A stretch of DNA of 64,000 bases from Luzula sylvatica (taxonomy: Eukaryota > Streptophyta > Magnoliopsida > Poales > Juncaceae): the NCBI GenBank assembly GCA_946800325.1, contig OX326957.1, forward strand, positions 53,687,798-53,751,797. The letters are read 5' to 3'. This document shows positions 1 through 10,720 of this stretch, piece by piece. The position numbers were made by a program, and so were the translations under genes. Numbering within the stretch: the first letter of the stretch is position 1; the number at the start of each line of letters is the position of its first letter. The notes beneath the pieces were generated by a model. The model did no database searches and had not been told where the DNA came from. It saw only the letters and a program-made list of their open reading frames with translations.

Positions 1-1584
1 ATATCGCATCGCGTGTCCTTGCTCACTCGGAAAAATTTGGTCGATTATCGCTCGATGACCTGATCATCTATCTGTAACTATACAAATTGGTTAACGCTTT
101 GTAACGTAATCTTTTACCCGAACCAAAAACCATTGCCAAGAAGAACTATTTTCATTCTCGACAATTGCAAATGCTACGGAAAATATCCCTCTATTTGCAT
201 CCATTCCAGTAGCTATTAAAAGAGTACCTAAATACGTCCCGTGCAAATGTGTACCATCGACACTCAAAACCGGACGACAATGTTGAAAATCTTTAATTGA
301 GGCCCCCAATGCCCAAAACACCCGTTTGAAATGTAAGTTACCCCGACGGCCGTCACCGTAATCGAAATCGACAACGGTACTGGGATCTCTCATTTGTAAC
401 ATCTTCATATACGATGGCAAATCGACATAAGAATCCTCCCATTTTCCGTAAATTAAGGCCATCGCATTTGACCGTGCTTTCCATGCAGTCTTATAACTAA
501 TTTCGATATGATATTCCCTAAAAACCAATTCTTTAATGTTATTAGGATCAAGAGTTATATCTTGCCGTAATTTGGGAAGGATCATCAAACATATGTGGTC
601 GGCATTCAATTGGCGATTGTGAGACGCAACACCAGAATTAACACACGTATGTCCTCCTTTGAATTTAGTAATTTTCCATGAGATTCCATTTTTGGGCACA
701 ATTGCACGCAATCTCCACTCACATTCTTCTTGAACACAACGAATTTGATATTCACTCGTATTACTTTTCTGTACCCGAAACTCGACAAAATTCTTAATCG
801 ACCAATCTCTCAATTCGTTTTGCATTTCTTTCTTCGTTGCAAACAATAGCCCGTGCCAAGATTTATCGGATGACAAATTATTTCTTTCATCATTGTCGTC
901 ATCTCCTTCTTCACATACCATTAAATTCACCCATTTGTCATCTTCAAAAATTTCGGGAATATCCTCCGTCATATTCATTCCATTTATCCACTCTCCACCT
1001 TGACTAGATTCATGAATCACGTAATCGATATCAATTTGTGGAACACTACTTTCACTACTACCGTCGCCTTCCTCCATTTCTTCTTCTTCTTCTTCCTCCT
1101 CCATATCTTCCTCTAATTGTACGTGACTCTCGTTTGCAACGGGTTCCGAGGGCCCAGCAACCTGTTGGGATGACCCGGGACGACCCGAATAATATGCGGA
1201 ATCGTATCCAGAATGAGACGACTGACCGGGATAATTATAACCAAAAGCAGCATCATTATGATAAGGATTATATTTAGCTCTTTGTTCCACAAACAATTGG
1301 TTATAACCTCCGGTAATAGTTGCCATCATCATGCTTAGACTTGAATCACCATTAATTTCAACAATATCCCAAACCCCTGATTGAAATGGCCAATTCCTTT
1401 TCAGTATTATATCATACATTTCTGTATTTATTCCAGTGCAATTACGAACCAAATTTATCAAATCCGTAAAATTACTTCCATTTGGTAAAATTACTAACGT
1501 ACTTCTACCCCCTTCATAATGGGGTATATTTCCGTCCCTAATAATATTACCGTCCCAAAAAATGCAAAATGACGTCCCTTCCAT
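1..1584 (-). pseudogene. Mutator-like (MULE) transposase, 5' part, broken by two in-frame stops
   Basis: An ORF of 497 codons runs from 1584 to 91. The N-terminal ~100 residues resemble the small plant domain found before MuDR-type DNA-binding regions. An acidic Glu-rich stretch follows at about residues 155-180. Then comes a MuDR-like zinc-binding region (about 240-325, with C...C...H...C spacing around CVQEECEW and GGHTC), and the start of the MULE DDE domain (about 425-497, with the family motif DGTHL). The frame continues past the TAA at 91-93 into recognisable MULE sequence (CIVTDR, then IIDQIFPSEQGH, as in transposases where ISDRH precedes a second conserved block), but a TGA lies at 64-66. 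Both stops could be single C-to-T changes. The gene runs off the left edge, so its 3' half is unseen. The family is confident. Being inactive is an inference, because a spliced intron over 64-93 cannot be fully excluded. Confidence 0.85.
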
Positions 1585-2180
1585 GCTTGCACTACAAGTT
1601 GTTCTTGTGTCAAATTTATTTTCAATTCTTCATTTTTCAAATTGTTTTTTCAACAATTTTTTTTGGTAATTCAAACCCTAACTTAAAATATTTTTTGCAA
1701 TTTAAACCCTAACTTCATTCCTGTTCTAACCCTAAATTTGAGCATTTTCGTACTTTCAAACCCTAACTTTGCAATTTAAACCCTAACTTAAATTGATTTT
1801 TGTAAATCTCTAAACTAATCTAACTATATCCTAACAAAAATCATACACAAATCTATAGCACAAATTCTAACACACATTATATTCACATATCAAAATACTA
1901 AACACAAATCTAGCTTCTAGCTCAAATCCAAACACAGACTATTTTTAACTTATAGCACAAATATAACTAAAATATATTAAATATAAAAAAAAATGTACCT
2001 TGTAGTAAACAAATTTCAAATCTAGTCCGAATCTTTAGCACAAACTTCAAATCTCTAGCACAAACTTCAAATCTTTCGTTTCGAACAAAAAATCAACATA
2101 TCAAAATTTGTCTAAGTTCAAATATTAAATATAATTAAGAAAAAATAACAATACAAACTACAAAAATAATAATACATACC
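1585..2180. promoter_or_regulatory. Upstream region of the MULE gene with five telo-box motifs
   Basis: AT-rich DNA 5' of the transposase ORF. Between 1673 and 1786 it holds five AACCCTAA-type motifs (1673-1681, 1704-1712, 1728-1736, 1758-1766, 1778-1786), 20-33 bp apart. AAACCCTAA is the plant telo-box found in promoters of growth-related genes. It also equals one plant telomere unit, but here the copies are separated by unrelated bases, so this is not a telomere array. No other gene is seen up to 2180. Confidence 0.5.
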
Positions 2181-2333
2181 GTAACTTAAAGAAACTTGGT
2201 CCAAGAAGAAGGAAAACGAGCAGGAAGGCTAATAGGCTCGTATTGAAGAAAAAAGAAGAGAGAAGAGGGAAGAAAGGAGAAAAGAGAAAGGAACAAAGAA
2301 AGAAGAAGAAAAGGCGTTATGGAATGCTGTGAA

Positions 2334-2550
2334 GAGGCGCTGTTCCATACTGCGCCAGGCGCTATTTCAAACCTCGCCCCTTGCACGTGGCAGCTTCTTG
2401 TGGAGAGGCGCTGCTGGGCGCAGTTCCATACATCGCTAGGCGCGGTTTTAAACCCCACCCCACTTTAATTATCTTTTAACCGCCTCAGGCCACTAATTAA
2501 GAAAAGGCGCAGAACCATACCTCGCCAGGCGCTGTATGGATCCTCGCAAC
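2334..2550. repeat. GC-rich imperfect repeat with GGCGC half-sites
   Basis: Three related blocks contain AGGCGC, a CCATAC word and a GCCAGGCGC-type inverted half: about 2334-2380, 2404-2462 and 2514-2550. The GC content contrasts sharply with the flanks. The 90-codon minus-strand ORF over it (2186-2458) has no recognisable domain and is not called. Confidence 0.45.
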
Positions 2551-2630
2551 CGACATTTTGAGAATTATTTTGAAAACTTGTTTATTTCGTGTATTATGTT
2601 TGCTAAGATGGTTACATGTGAAAATTTGCC

Positions 2631-2940
2631 TATATAATACCATGAACAACATGATTCTCAATTGCAAATAGACCCACAAGTTTAGCTAGGATATATAATA
2701 CCATGAACAACATGATTCTCAATTGTAAATAGACCCACAAGTTTAGCTCGTGACTCGTAATTCGCTGGTATTAGCCGAGTCAAGTTAGTTCGAAACTTAT
2801 CGAGCTATATAATAATACCAGGAACAACATGATTCTCAATTGCAGATAGACTTGCAAGTTCAATTTGTGGCTCGTAATTCACTGGTACTAGCCGAGCCAA
2901 ACTAGCTCGAAACTTATCGAGCCGAGCCGAGCCGAGCCCG
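2631..2940. repeat. Three tandem copies of a 57-118 bp unit ending in a GAGCCGAGCC run
   Basis: Copy 1 (2631-2687) is partial. Copies 2 (about 2692-2805) and 3 (about 2806-2921) are fuller. All contain GAACAACATGATTCTCAATT. Copies 2 and 3 end in an ATCGAGC(T/C) word, and copy 3 runs into GAGCCGAGCCGAGCC. The unit may be a decayed subterminal part of a non-autonomous DNA transposon, as GAGC/GCTC-rich ends are common in such elements, but no terminal inverted repeat was found. Confidence 0.6.
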
Positions 2941-3861
2941 AGCTGAGATTAGATTTGTCTCACCTCGTTCTGATTAAAGCCTAAACAAATTTGATCTCGA
3001 TATTCAACCTAATTATTTTCATTCCAATTAATTTTAAATATATAGTATATCAATAACTTATGTATAATACATATCATTCAGACTAATTACTACTTGAAAT
3101 ATGTTAAAATAAATATATATGAGTATACCTTTCTCTTTTATTATTCATAGTCCAAAGTGATGCATGTGGTCCTAGGTCCATTTTTTTTTTCCGGTTAACC
3201 GAGACAACAAAATAAACTGACAAATACCCCTCTTATTTTTCCAGTTAATTAAGTGAATAAAATTGCAAAGATAATAAAATTAAAGATAACGAATAAAAAC
3301 ATATTCAAATATAAACATTGTACAATGTTTTTCTCTTTGTTTCTCTTCAAAACCCAAGCAGCGAGCATACTGTGATTACTCGAGATCGATAGCAACAATA
3401 GCTCTCTCTATATGAAGTTTGGTAGTTTCGTTATATATGTGTATTTATTATTAAATATTACTAAAATATTATGTGACATAATATTTGTTTAAATATTTAT
3501 TTTGTCGGTAACTATTTAATTTTTCGATTTATTTTAAATTATTTTATATAATTAAGCTATTGTTAAGCCAAGTTGAGCTAGCTTGGTTCAAAATGAAACG
3601 AACTTAAACTTGGATTTCTAGCACGAACTTTAATGATAAACGCGTTGGTTCAAATTTTCGGTTTGATCATTTCAAAACAATATGGATTTGGAAAGTTGAA
3701 TCTATTACCGAATAACTTTTGCACATAGTTTCATCTTTTCTTCCTTTTTGAAAAGGATCAAAAGGAGCTTGAACCAACTATACACAAAGCTACCCCTACA
3801 TACAAGCTCTCCCTTAATAGTTGCATCTAGCAATTTTAGGCTTGTACGTTGATGAATTTCG
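2941..3861. other. AT-rich intergenic DNA, no gene seen
   Basis: No ORF with recognisable protein similarity. Scattered GAGCTAGCTTGG-like words near 3575 echo the repeat to the left and may belong to the same decayed element. Confidence 0.5.
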
Positions 3862-3879
3862 CAAACAAACAAACAAACA

Positions 3880-3950
<71 letters not shown>
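3862..3950. repeat. Microsatellite (CAAA)n-(AT)n
   Basis: CAAA repeats (3862-3884) pass directly into about 33 AT dinucleotides. Confidence 0.95.
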
Positions 3951-3952
<2 letters not shown>

Positions 3953-4137
3953 AATTAAATACCAAAATTTTAATGCTTAATGTTTTTAATCATTGGATTT
4001 ACATTGAGATTTGTGAATTTAATGATGTGCACAAAATTTCATTATCATCATGAGAAAACTCAAATCTCAATTTAATCAAATAGGAAAAAATCATTAAGTA
4101 CCAACGTTTTGATACTTAATTAAGTATGTTAACCTCG

Positions 4138-4140
<3 letters not shown>
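3951..4140. mobile_element. Foldback MITE, older copy, flanked by (AT)n
   Basis: The left arm (from 3951) and right arm (to about 4140) are imperfect inverted repeats built from the same words (ATACTTAATTAAGTAT, ATCATTGGATTT, GAGATTTGTG). It is a diverged relative of the element at 4226-4454. Both sit in AT dinucleotide runs, so a target duplication such as TA cannot be told from the microsatellite. Confidence 0.65.

Positions 4141-4225
<85 letters not shown>
4141..4225. repeat. Microsatellite (AT)n-(AG)n
   Basis: About 26 AT units followed by about 16 AG units, lying between two copies of one MITE family. Confidence 0.95.
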
Positions 4226-4230
<5 letters not shown>

Positions 4231-4454
4231 GTTAAGATACTCAATTAAGTATCATGGATTCGGTACTTAGGATTTTTTGATCATTGGATTTGCTTTGAAA
4301 TTTGTGTTTTTTAATGCTATATATACTCATCATTAATGATTATCATATCTGTTTATGCTAATCATTAATTGCACAAATCTCAAAGCAAATCTAATAGTCA
4401 AAAAAATTTAAGTACCAAACTCATGATACTTAATTAAGTATCTTAGCCATCCTC
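4226..4454. mobile_element. Foldback MITE with ~80-bp inverted arms
   Basis: The left arm begins GAATGGTTAAGATAC. The right arm ends GTATCTTAGCCATCCTC, whose complement begins GAGGATGGCTAAGATAC. The arms match with few mismatches for about 80 bp to CACAAATCTCAAAG, with a short central loop of about 60 bp. There is no coding capacity. The transposase family is not determined. Confidence 0.75.
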
Positions 4455-4466
4455 ATATATATATAT

Positions 4467-4645
4467 CAGTGTTTTAAATTGCGACGCAATTGCGGAAATT
4501 GCGGTGTGAAATTTAGAATCGCAATTTCGCAATAACATATAGCGAGATATTGCGTTTTCGAAAAATTGCGGGCATTGCGGCGCAATTGCGGGCAAATTGC
4601 GCTTAAATTGCGCTAATTGCGGGTAAAAATTGCAGGATAATATTC
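4467..4645. mobile_element. Fragment of a hAT-type non-autonomous element with GCAATTGCG repeats
   Basis: It starts CAGTGTTTTAAATTGCG, the kind of terminus seen in plant hAT elements, and is filled with GCGCAATTGCGG words typical of subterminal repeats. No opposite terminus and no 8-bp duplication were found, so this is a truncated head or a heavily rearranged copy. Confidence 0.5.
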
Positions 4646-4811
4646 AAATCGTTGTAATTTTCAAATCCTTCCACCAAATTACACGAAATTTATATCGAAA
4701 TCGCTCAACTCGACGAGAGAAACGCAGTGATGGACTTGAATTTGTGAAATTTTGTCTTTTACCCTGAATTAAACACAAAACACACGTTAAATTAATTTCG
4801 TCGAGAATTAT

Positions 4812-4877
4812 TTAACCTATAAATTATAATAACATATATAATTTTTAACCTATAAATTATAATAACATATATAATTT
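4812..4877. repeat. Tandem duplication, 2 x 33 bp
   Basis: The unit TTAACCTATAAATTATAATA... occurs twice in direct succession (4812-4844 and 4845-4877). Confidence 0.85.
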
Positions 4878-4907
4878 CTCTATATATACATTCGTGTGTA
4901 ATTTCAT

Positions 4908-4952
4908 GGGGGGGGGGGGGGCTTAAGCCCCCACTAGCCCCCTAGTTCCGTC
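4908..4952. repeat. 14-G run followed by CCCCC-rich end
   Basis: Fourteen consecutive G (4908-4921) are followed by GCTTAAGCCCCC and GCCCCCTAG. The pattern recalls the G-run/C-run ends of the hAT elements at 59.2 and 62.8 kb and may be the decayed end of a similar element. Homopolymer length should be treated with caution. Confidence 0.4.
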
Positions 4953-5169
4953 CTTGTCGATGAGGTGGCAAAAGAAGGGTTAGTGGGTTGTTTAGCCTCT
5001 CTAATCGACTCGATTAAATATTAATTGACACGTTTAATTGAATTGACCCGTTAATTAACATGTACCAATATTAACATGTTATAAATTATTTACGTGTCAA
5101 TTAATATTTAATCGAATCAATTAGAGAGACTAAACAACCCACTAACTCTCCTTTTGTCACCTCATCAAG
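4953..5169. mobile_element. Foldback MITE with ~78-bp arms
   Basis: Arms 4953-5032 and 5093-5169 are inverted copies with few mismatches (CTTGTCGATGAGGTGGC against GTCACCTCATCAAG; GGGTTGTTTAG against CTAAACAACCC). The loop is about 60 bp. No clear target duplication is visible, and the exact ends are uncertain by a few bases. Confidence 0.75.
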
Positions 5170-5720
5170 ACTTTTTTTTTTTGACGTGGGGGGACTAAAT
5201 ATATAACCCCTTTATGAAATGTTATAAATAAATGCCTCCGATTCTCCTTAGTGCTCTTATTTTGTGCCCCAAAAATTACAAGTCAAAGGTTCTTTGCTTT
5301 TGTATTTTCTTCTATTTTCCTTTACTTTTTTTTTCATTTATACCAATGGTTCAGGACACAAAAGTAATTTTGGACCACAAAGAGAGCAAAAATAATTATA
5401 TGGCCCAAAGTATAAGACAAAGTTTCATGTATACCCCTACGAAACAAAAATAAATATCATACATCTCGCCTAAGTCTAACCACATAAACAACCACCTATA
5501 TATACGTCCTTATAATATGTTTTCCCGTAATGACTGTGATATTCACTTCCTCTTGATAATTTCGTAATTTTTTATATAACTAGCAATGACTTCATGACCT
5601 GTTTTTTTTTACTTAATTTTTTATATATTTTGTGTCTGAATTATTTATGATCTTTTTTTTTTTTTTTTTGACATAAGCTTTTCTCGATTATTCAATTTTC
5701 TTTTACACTATTAAATGAAC

Positions 5721-5722
<2 letters not shown>
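5170..5722. other. AT-rich intergenic DNA, no gene seen
   Basis: Contains poly-T runs (about 5170-5181 and 5652-5669) and a 73-codon plus-strand ORF with no recognisable domain, which is not called. Confidence 0.5.
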
Positions 5723-5785
<63 letters not shown>

Positions 5786-5786
5786 T
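5723..5786. repeat. Microsatellite (AT)n-(AC)n
   Basis: About 21 AT units followed by about 10 AC units. Confidence 0.95.
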
Positions 5787-5900
5787 CGTTTATGTACAAT
5801 TTAAATTGTTTAATCTAGAACATTATTTCTTTCAAAAAAGAGGAGAGCAATTGTGACGATAATCAAAGGAATGTTTGAAGTGTAACGATAAATTACAATG

Positions 5901-6073
5901 AGTAATGCTAGGAACCCCACAATTTTTATCATGAATTGTACTTACCTGTCACGTGACAGGTGGTTAATGGATGGTTTATTTTTCATATTTTAAAGTATTC
6001 AATTTATGCCTGTCACATGACAGATGGGTACAATTTGTGATAAAAAAAAAAGTGAAATTTATATCACTACTCC
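5901..6073. mobile_element. 173-bp foldback MITE with 9-bp target duplication
   Basis: Inverted arms pair along the element: AGTAATGCTAGG at the left with CACTACTCC at the right, then AATTGTAC with GTACAATT, and CCTGTCACGTGACAGG with CCTGTCACATGACAG near the middle. ATTACAATG stands immediately on both sides (5892-5900 and 6074-6082). If the first base belongs to the element the duplication is 8 bp, which would fit hAT; 9 bp would fit Mutator-like. Confidence 0.85.
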
Positions 6074-6082
6074 ATTACAATG

Positions 6083-6334
6083 GCCAAAGAAAATGAATAT
6101 GATTACATATAAATATAACTAAAATATATCTTATTTGAGAGAGGAAGGCAGTGATAAGATATTACAATGCAATAACTGACAAAAATCAATCAATTTATTT
6201 CTGAAAAAACAAGTCAGTGATAAGACATTTACAAAACCACAAAAAATAATCAATTCATTTCTGAAAAAATGGTATGTGAAAAGCATCCTAACCAAACAAA
6301 CACAGAAAATCAACCGAATATCACTTCTATTTTT
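6083..6334. other. Left flank of the retrotransposon stack
   Basis: AT-rich, with two imperfect copies of a CAATTTATTTCTGAAAAAA unit and AGTGATAAGA words. No gene. This is the DNA into which element D inserted. The five bases before D (ATTTT) cannot be checked as a target duplication because D's other end is lost. Confidence 0.5.
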
Positions 6335-6884
6335 TGAAGGGAAATCACCCGACTCCGGGCCCGCGCAGCGGATATGAAGGCCCGGTCCGGTTCCCAAAAT
6401 TCAAGATCACGCCATGACTTCGAGGATACGATGCAAAGTAGGATAGACGATTACCAGCGTGAAATTGATCACGCACGACGGGTTGATCGCTCGCATCCTT
6501 TCCTTCTACGGTGTCACGTTGGTGACTAGCCCGTGCGTCCCATACCACACGTCTCCCACCGTCTTGACACGTCTCCGGTTATCTTCGTGCTTCCCATGCC
6601 CGCACGCTTCTCACCGCTTCGTCGCCGACAGTTTTGCTCCTTCGGTTTGATCACAATCGAAGAGCCACAAGTGTCGCTCCTCTATCCGTATTCACCGTGA
6701 GTCGTAACACCTCGGTCGCGGATGCACCTGCCTAGACGATGCACCGGCGAACTTGCATGATTGAATTGATTCTCTAAACCGAGAAAAACTATTTTTCTCG
6801 TTTCTCTCTTTTCGCATCCTTTCACACTCTGAAAGATGACTCTCAATTTCTGGATAAATTCTCTGGATAGAATAAATTGGACTG

Positions 6885-6933
<49 letters not shown>

Positions 6934-7429
6934 AATATCCTATTTATACAACATAGGATAAGGATGGGCCAAAAGGTATGTATATCTACTATACACCTCT
7001 TCAAACAGAAAACTGCACACACCCTTTCAGTATCATGTTGAAACGAAAATATTAAATCGTTCCAACCGACTTTAAACCTTCACGAAAGTTGTAGATAATC
7101 TTATTATCTTTACAAACCAATTTGGCCTGGCCCAATTGGAGTTCGGATGCAAAACGTACGGACGTTTTACTGACTGTATGTCATACTGTCGCACCCTTTT
7201 GGTATTCCATTAAAACAACACTGATACTTCGTTCACATGAAAAATATTTCTGCATAAAAGTTCTAGATAATCTCATTATCTATCTAACCCAATTTGAACC
7301 ATTCAAATTGGAGTTTCCCACTGAAAGTTATGCCAGTTGTACTAAAACTGTTTCTTATGCCTACGAACGCGTACGCTCGTTTATCCTTGTGTACACTTTT
7401 ACGGTTGATCCGAAACTTTATTTCTTTCA
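6335..7429 (-). repeat. 3' LTR of element D (complete, 1,095 bp)
   Basis: Read on minus it starts TGAAAGAAATAAAG at 7429 and ends CCCTTCA at 6335. It resembles the B LTR throughout (for example CGGTGCATCGTCTAGGCAGG) but is a distinct subfamily. A (GA)n run lies at about 6888-6930. Two GATAAT/ATTATC inverted motifs lie near 7090-7110 and 7263-7281. Short ORFs over this region are not genes. Confidence 0.85.
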
Positions 7430-7487
7430 GTCTCCCACTCAATTTCAGATCTAACTAATAGGTACTCATGCATATCCAATATGCACA

Positions 7488-8080
7488 TGAAAGAAAATAT
7501 GGCTTAAGAATTAACTTGGAAAAATTTATATAAATAGGCAAATCTGCAGTCAGAATTGGGTTCGTTCGAACGAACTATTTAAGTGCGTTCGAACGGACTT
7601 ATTCGTGATAGTCAGAATTAGGTTCGTTCGAACGAACTATTTAAGTGCGTTCGAACGAACCTATTTCCTATATATATATAGAATTCTGATTTCGTTTTAA
7701 CCTAAGCTAATTTTCAGAATTAGGGTTTTGAGCCGCCGCTTTCTCTCTCTTCTTCCACAGAAAATAGATTAGATCTAGAGTGATTTAGAGGGAGATTCGA
7801 GCAAGTTCTTGAGAGAATTGATCATGACGGCGACTAGAACGACGTCACCGATTCTGATCGGTCGAAATCAAGGTGGACACGAGTAGAGGGATTGCACGAG
7901 CACTCCTTGGAGAAGGTTCACGGATTTGGAGAAGAAATCGACACGTACTAACTTGTACGAGGTAATTTTTTCCAAATCTTCCTTTTTGGATGGTTTTCGG
8001 GCGTGATCCCTGTAGAATTAGGTTACGCATGCGAAACTAATTCCGCTGCACACTTTGATAAACGTGTGCGTAACCCTACA
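7488..8080 (+). repeat. 5' LTR of element A (593 bp)
   Basis: TG...CA ends. A TATA-like TATATAAATAGG lies at about 7527-7538. Just downstream come two pairs of TCGA-centred 16-bp palindromes (7560-7575, 7583-7598, 7622-7637, 7645-7660), so they probably lie at or just after the transcription start and are part of the RNA. The 3' LTR has a replaced patch at about 38394-38426 that copies GTGATTTAGAG from about 70 bp upstream, which explains its extra 14 bp. Confidence 0.9.
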
Positions 8081-8081
8081 G

Positions 8082-8093
8082 TGGTATCAGGGC
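8082..8093 (+). other. Primer-binding site of element A
   Basis: TGGTATCAGGGC, one mismatch from the plant initiator tRNA-Met primer site TGGTATCAGAGC, two bases after the LTR end. Confidence 0.85.
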
Positions 8094-9001
8094 AATCGCT
8101 CGCTAAAACCATCGAAAATCGATGTTTTAATTCGAATTTAGGAAATTTTAGAAATTTTGGGCTAAATTGCAAAATTACACAAAATTGAGCAAAAAATACA
8201 TGATAGGAAGACCTTTAATAAATCAATTATTGGATATTTGTATGTTATTAAAGTGTTAAACATATTGGATCTGTTGAAAATTGGATTTTCGGAACGAAAC
8301 GACAAAGAAATCAGGTTTTGAGAAAACTGGCAGATTAGAGTTCGTTCGAACGAACCTAGAGTTCGTTCGAACGAACGGTTCGTTCGAACGGACTGATCGG
8401 GTTTTTCAAAAAAAAACGACAAAGGTGAACTTGGAGTTGCGTTCGAACGAACAAAATTCTGGACAACCAAAATTTTTTTCTGTCAAAAATGCCCAATAAT
8501 TTAAAATTTCCAATTTATAAATTCGATCCGGTATAGCATACAGCCTAAAACGGGGATGATTGTATGTGAATGCTTGTATCTGTGTTGTGTGGGGGCCGGT
8601 GAGCTTTCCAAATTGTATTCTATTTTATTGTGGGGACCAGTGTGTCTTCCAAAGTTGTAATAAAATAGGTTTAGTTTTTGAAGCGCGATCTTCAAGGCAA
8701 GACGACACGACACGAAGATTGGATCTTCAAGAAAAGCAAAAGATCATCTTGGGTTTTAGGGTTGGGAATTTAGGGTTTTATGATTGCTCATAAAACTAAA
8801 AGGCCAATATGCTATACCGTAATATTTTATTTGTTTTTGTGAATGAATAAAATAAATGATTTTATAAAAAAAAATCCTCCCACGTAATTATCAAGTCATT
8901 TGCCTCCCAAAGTGGAACCTTCAAGACTAGTACTTGTTTATTTGTGTTGCATGGCCTTCGTCTGGCACAGATTTACACGTACGTAGCATGGAAGGCATGC
9001 A
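8094..9001 (+). other. Leader of element A, first part, with TCGA palindromes
   Basis: Untranslated region between primer site and gag, about 1.35 kb in all and continued at 16643-17082 after element C. It carries extra copies of the LTR palindrome at 8340-8355, 8361-8376, 8378-8393 and a variant at 8437-8452. The first copy of the shared GGCC motif (GGCCTTCGTCTGGC) is near 8953. Short ORFs here have no homology visible to me. Confidence 0.75.
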
Positions 9002-9950
9002 TGAAGGAAATACAGTTACAGATCAACTAGTTGAATGTACAAATGAGTGTAGACAAACATACGTGTTTGTCGGAACGATTGGATGCATAATAAGATTATG
9101 CAAATCTGGCAGAAATTACATGGTGCGTCATGACGCACCATATTGTGCGTCATGACGCACAGTAGAGTAATTCTGAGAAAACCAATCTGTGAGTATACCG
9201 TCACGACGCACCAAGTTGTGCGTCATGACGGTCGTGCGTCATGACGGACGTTATCGTGCGTCATGACGGTACACTGTATAACGGCTAGATCCATGTAAAT
9301 GTGACTGGTGCGCCATGACGCACCATATGGTGCGTCATGACGCACTGTGATCCGAATTCTGGATTAGCAGTTTTTTGATACTCATTAATACTCATTAATT
9401 CACAGGTTAATATAAGATCTGTGTAACCTCTCTATCTCTGACTGATTAATTCAGATCCAGATCTAATTCTTTGAGAATAGAGAGAAACTTGTGAGACAAG
9501 TTGTGAGAATTTGGAGATTGATCTAAAGCAAGTTTGCGGGAATTTCAGGGGAATTCGCTAAGACGAAAAGCTCGAGGTGGATACGGGTAGAGAAATCTCG
9601 CTTGAGATTTTCTGTTGTGATCTAACGAGAGCAAGATCGAGCAAGGTCGAAGACGAACCGGATAAAATCCGGTTGTATACGACAAATCGGAGCTTCGGAT
9701 TAGGTGTCGAATCGCGCGGGCGTGGGACGCGTGTGTTACCGAGATCGAAGCAAGGACAACAACTACGCAAGAACAACCCTTCACCGTGATCAATTTCACG
9801 TGGTATGGTTCTTTATATATAAGAGTTATATATTCGTAGTTACATTTTAGGATTCGTACGTTCGGTTCGTTGATGTGGTCCTCGGGATCGGGTCGGACCG
9901 GGCCTCTCAATCCGCTGCGCGGGGCTCGATAGTGACGCCGATACCCAACA
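9002..9950 (+). repeat. 5' LTR of element C (949 bp) with CATG-centred palindromes
   Basis: TGAAGG...CCCAACA. The part 9123-9345 is packed with GTGCGTCATGACGCAC palindromes and variants. Exact copies at 9123-9138 and 9145-9160 form a pair, and 9308-9323 with 9330-9345 form a second, each 22 bp apart. A possible TATA element (TAATATAAGA) lies near 9409, which would place this array upstream of the transcription start. Confidence 0.9.
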
Positions 9951-9951
9951 G

Positions 9952-9963
9952 TGGTATCAGAGC
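9952..9963 (+). other. Primer-binding site of element C
   Basis: TGGTATCAGAGC, matching the plant initiator tRNA-Met 3' end, one base after the LTR. Confidence 0.9.
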
Positions 9964-10198
9964 AAACGTCACGATTCGATCGTCGAATCGATTTTGAATA
10001 AATGTTATTTGAAATTTCATGTAGAATTTTAGGACATAATCATATAGTTATAAAATTACGGCCATGGAAAACTTACTAGAACTTGATCATGAGATGATCA
10101 AAAGAATCTAGAAGTAATCATGAATTGTTCATGATTAATCGTTTTTTAAACGATTAAAATCTGTTAAAATTACAAGAAATAAAACTGAAATTCAGGTC

Positions 10199-10720
10199 TG
10201 GTGCGTCATGACGCACGATATGTTGCGTCGTGACGCACAAGTGTATCGGAAAATCCAAGAGTTGGATCTGAGGCGTTACACTCTGTCCGTCGTGACGCAC
10301 AAAAGTTGTGCATCATGACGCACTGTGTAAATAGGCACCGTCAGGACGGACCATTTGGTGCGTCGTGACGGTAGAAGCCCAAAAAGTTTCTGGGAATCTG
10401 GACAAAATGGTTTTGTACAGTCCGTCGTGACGCACCGTCTGCCGTCGTGACGGATCAATACAGTACGTCGGGACGAATCAATACAGTCCGTCGTGACGGT
10501 ATAACCAACCGTCATGACGGACGGACCTGAAAAAGTTTATGGATTGGACAACAAAATTGTTTTGTATGGTCCGCCATGACGCACTGGCTGGCGCCGCGAC
10601 GGACCAATGAAGTCCGCCGTGACACACGAGATGTTACGTCATGACGGACGTTCAAAGAAGTCAAGTTTTGAACACAGTGCGTCATGACGGACGTTATGTT
10701 GCGTCATGACGCACCATGTA
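10199..10720 (+). repeat. Leader array of CGTCATGACG palindromes in element C
   Basis: About a dozen and a half intact or mutated copies of GTNCGT(C/G)(A/T)(T/G)GACGNAC-type palindromes, often paired 22 bp apart (for example those starting near 10201 and 10223). Many differ by C-to-T or G-to-A changes at CpG. They repeat the motif of this element's own LTR in the untranslated leader. Confidence 0.85.

Noticed and set aside
1038..1277. Plus-strand ORF of 79 codons rich in Leu and Pro
   Set aside because: Antisense reading of the acidic GAA/GAG-rich stretch of the MULE transposase.
1673..1786. Interstitial telomere array
   Set aside because: Motifs are single and separated by unrelated sequence rather than head-to-tail CCCTAAA repeats.
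5232..5453. 73-codon ORF with a Phe/Leu-rich segment
   Set aside because: Low-complexity translation of T-rich DNA, no domain or gene context.
9577..9789. ORFs on both strands in the C LTRs (also 16264-16476)
   Set aside because: They occur identically in both LTRs because the LTRs are copies; no domain, and located in LTR sequence after a probable promoter.
10199..10720. Possible CRISPR array (short palindromic repeats)
   Set aside because: Eukaryotic retrotransposon context; repeats are themselves palindromes with 6-7 bp AT-rich spacers, variable in sequence, not uniform repeats with unique spacers, and no cas genes.
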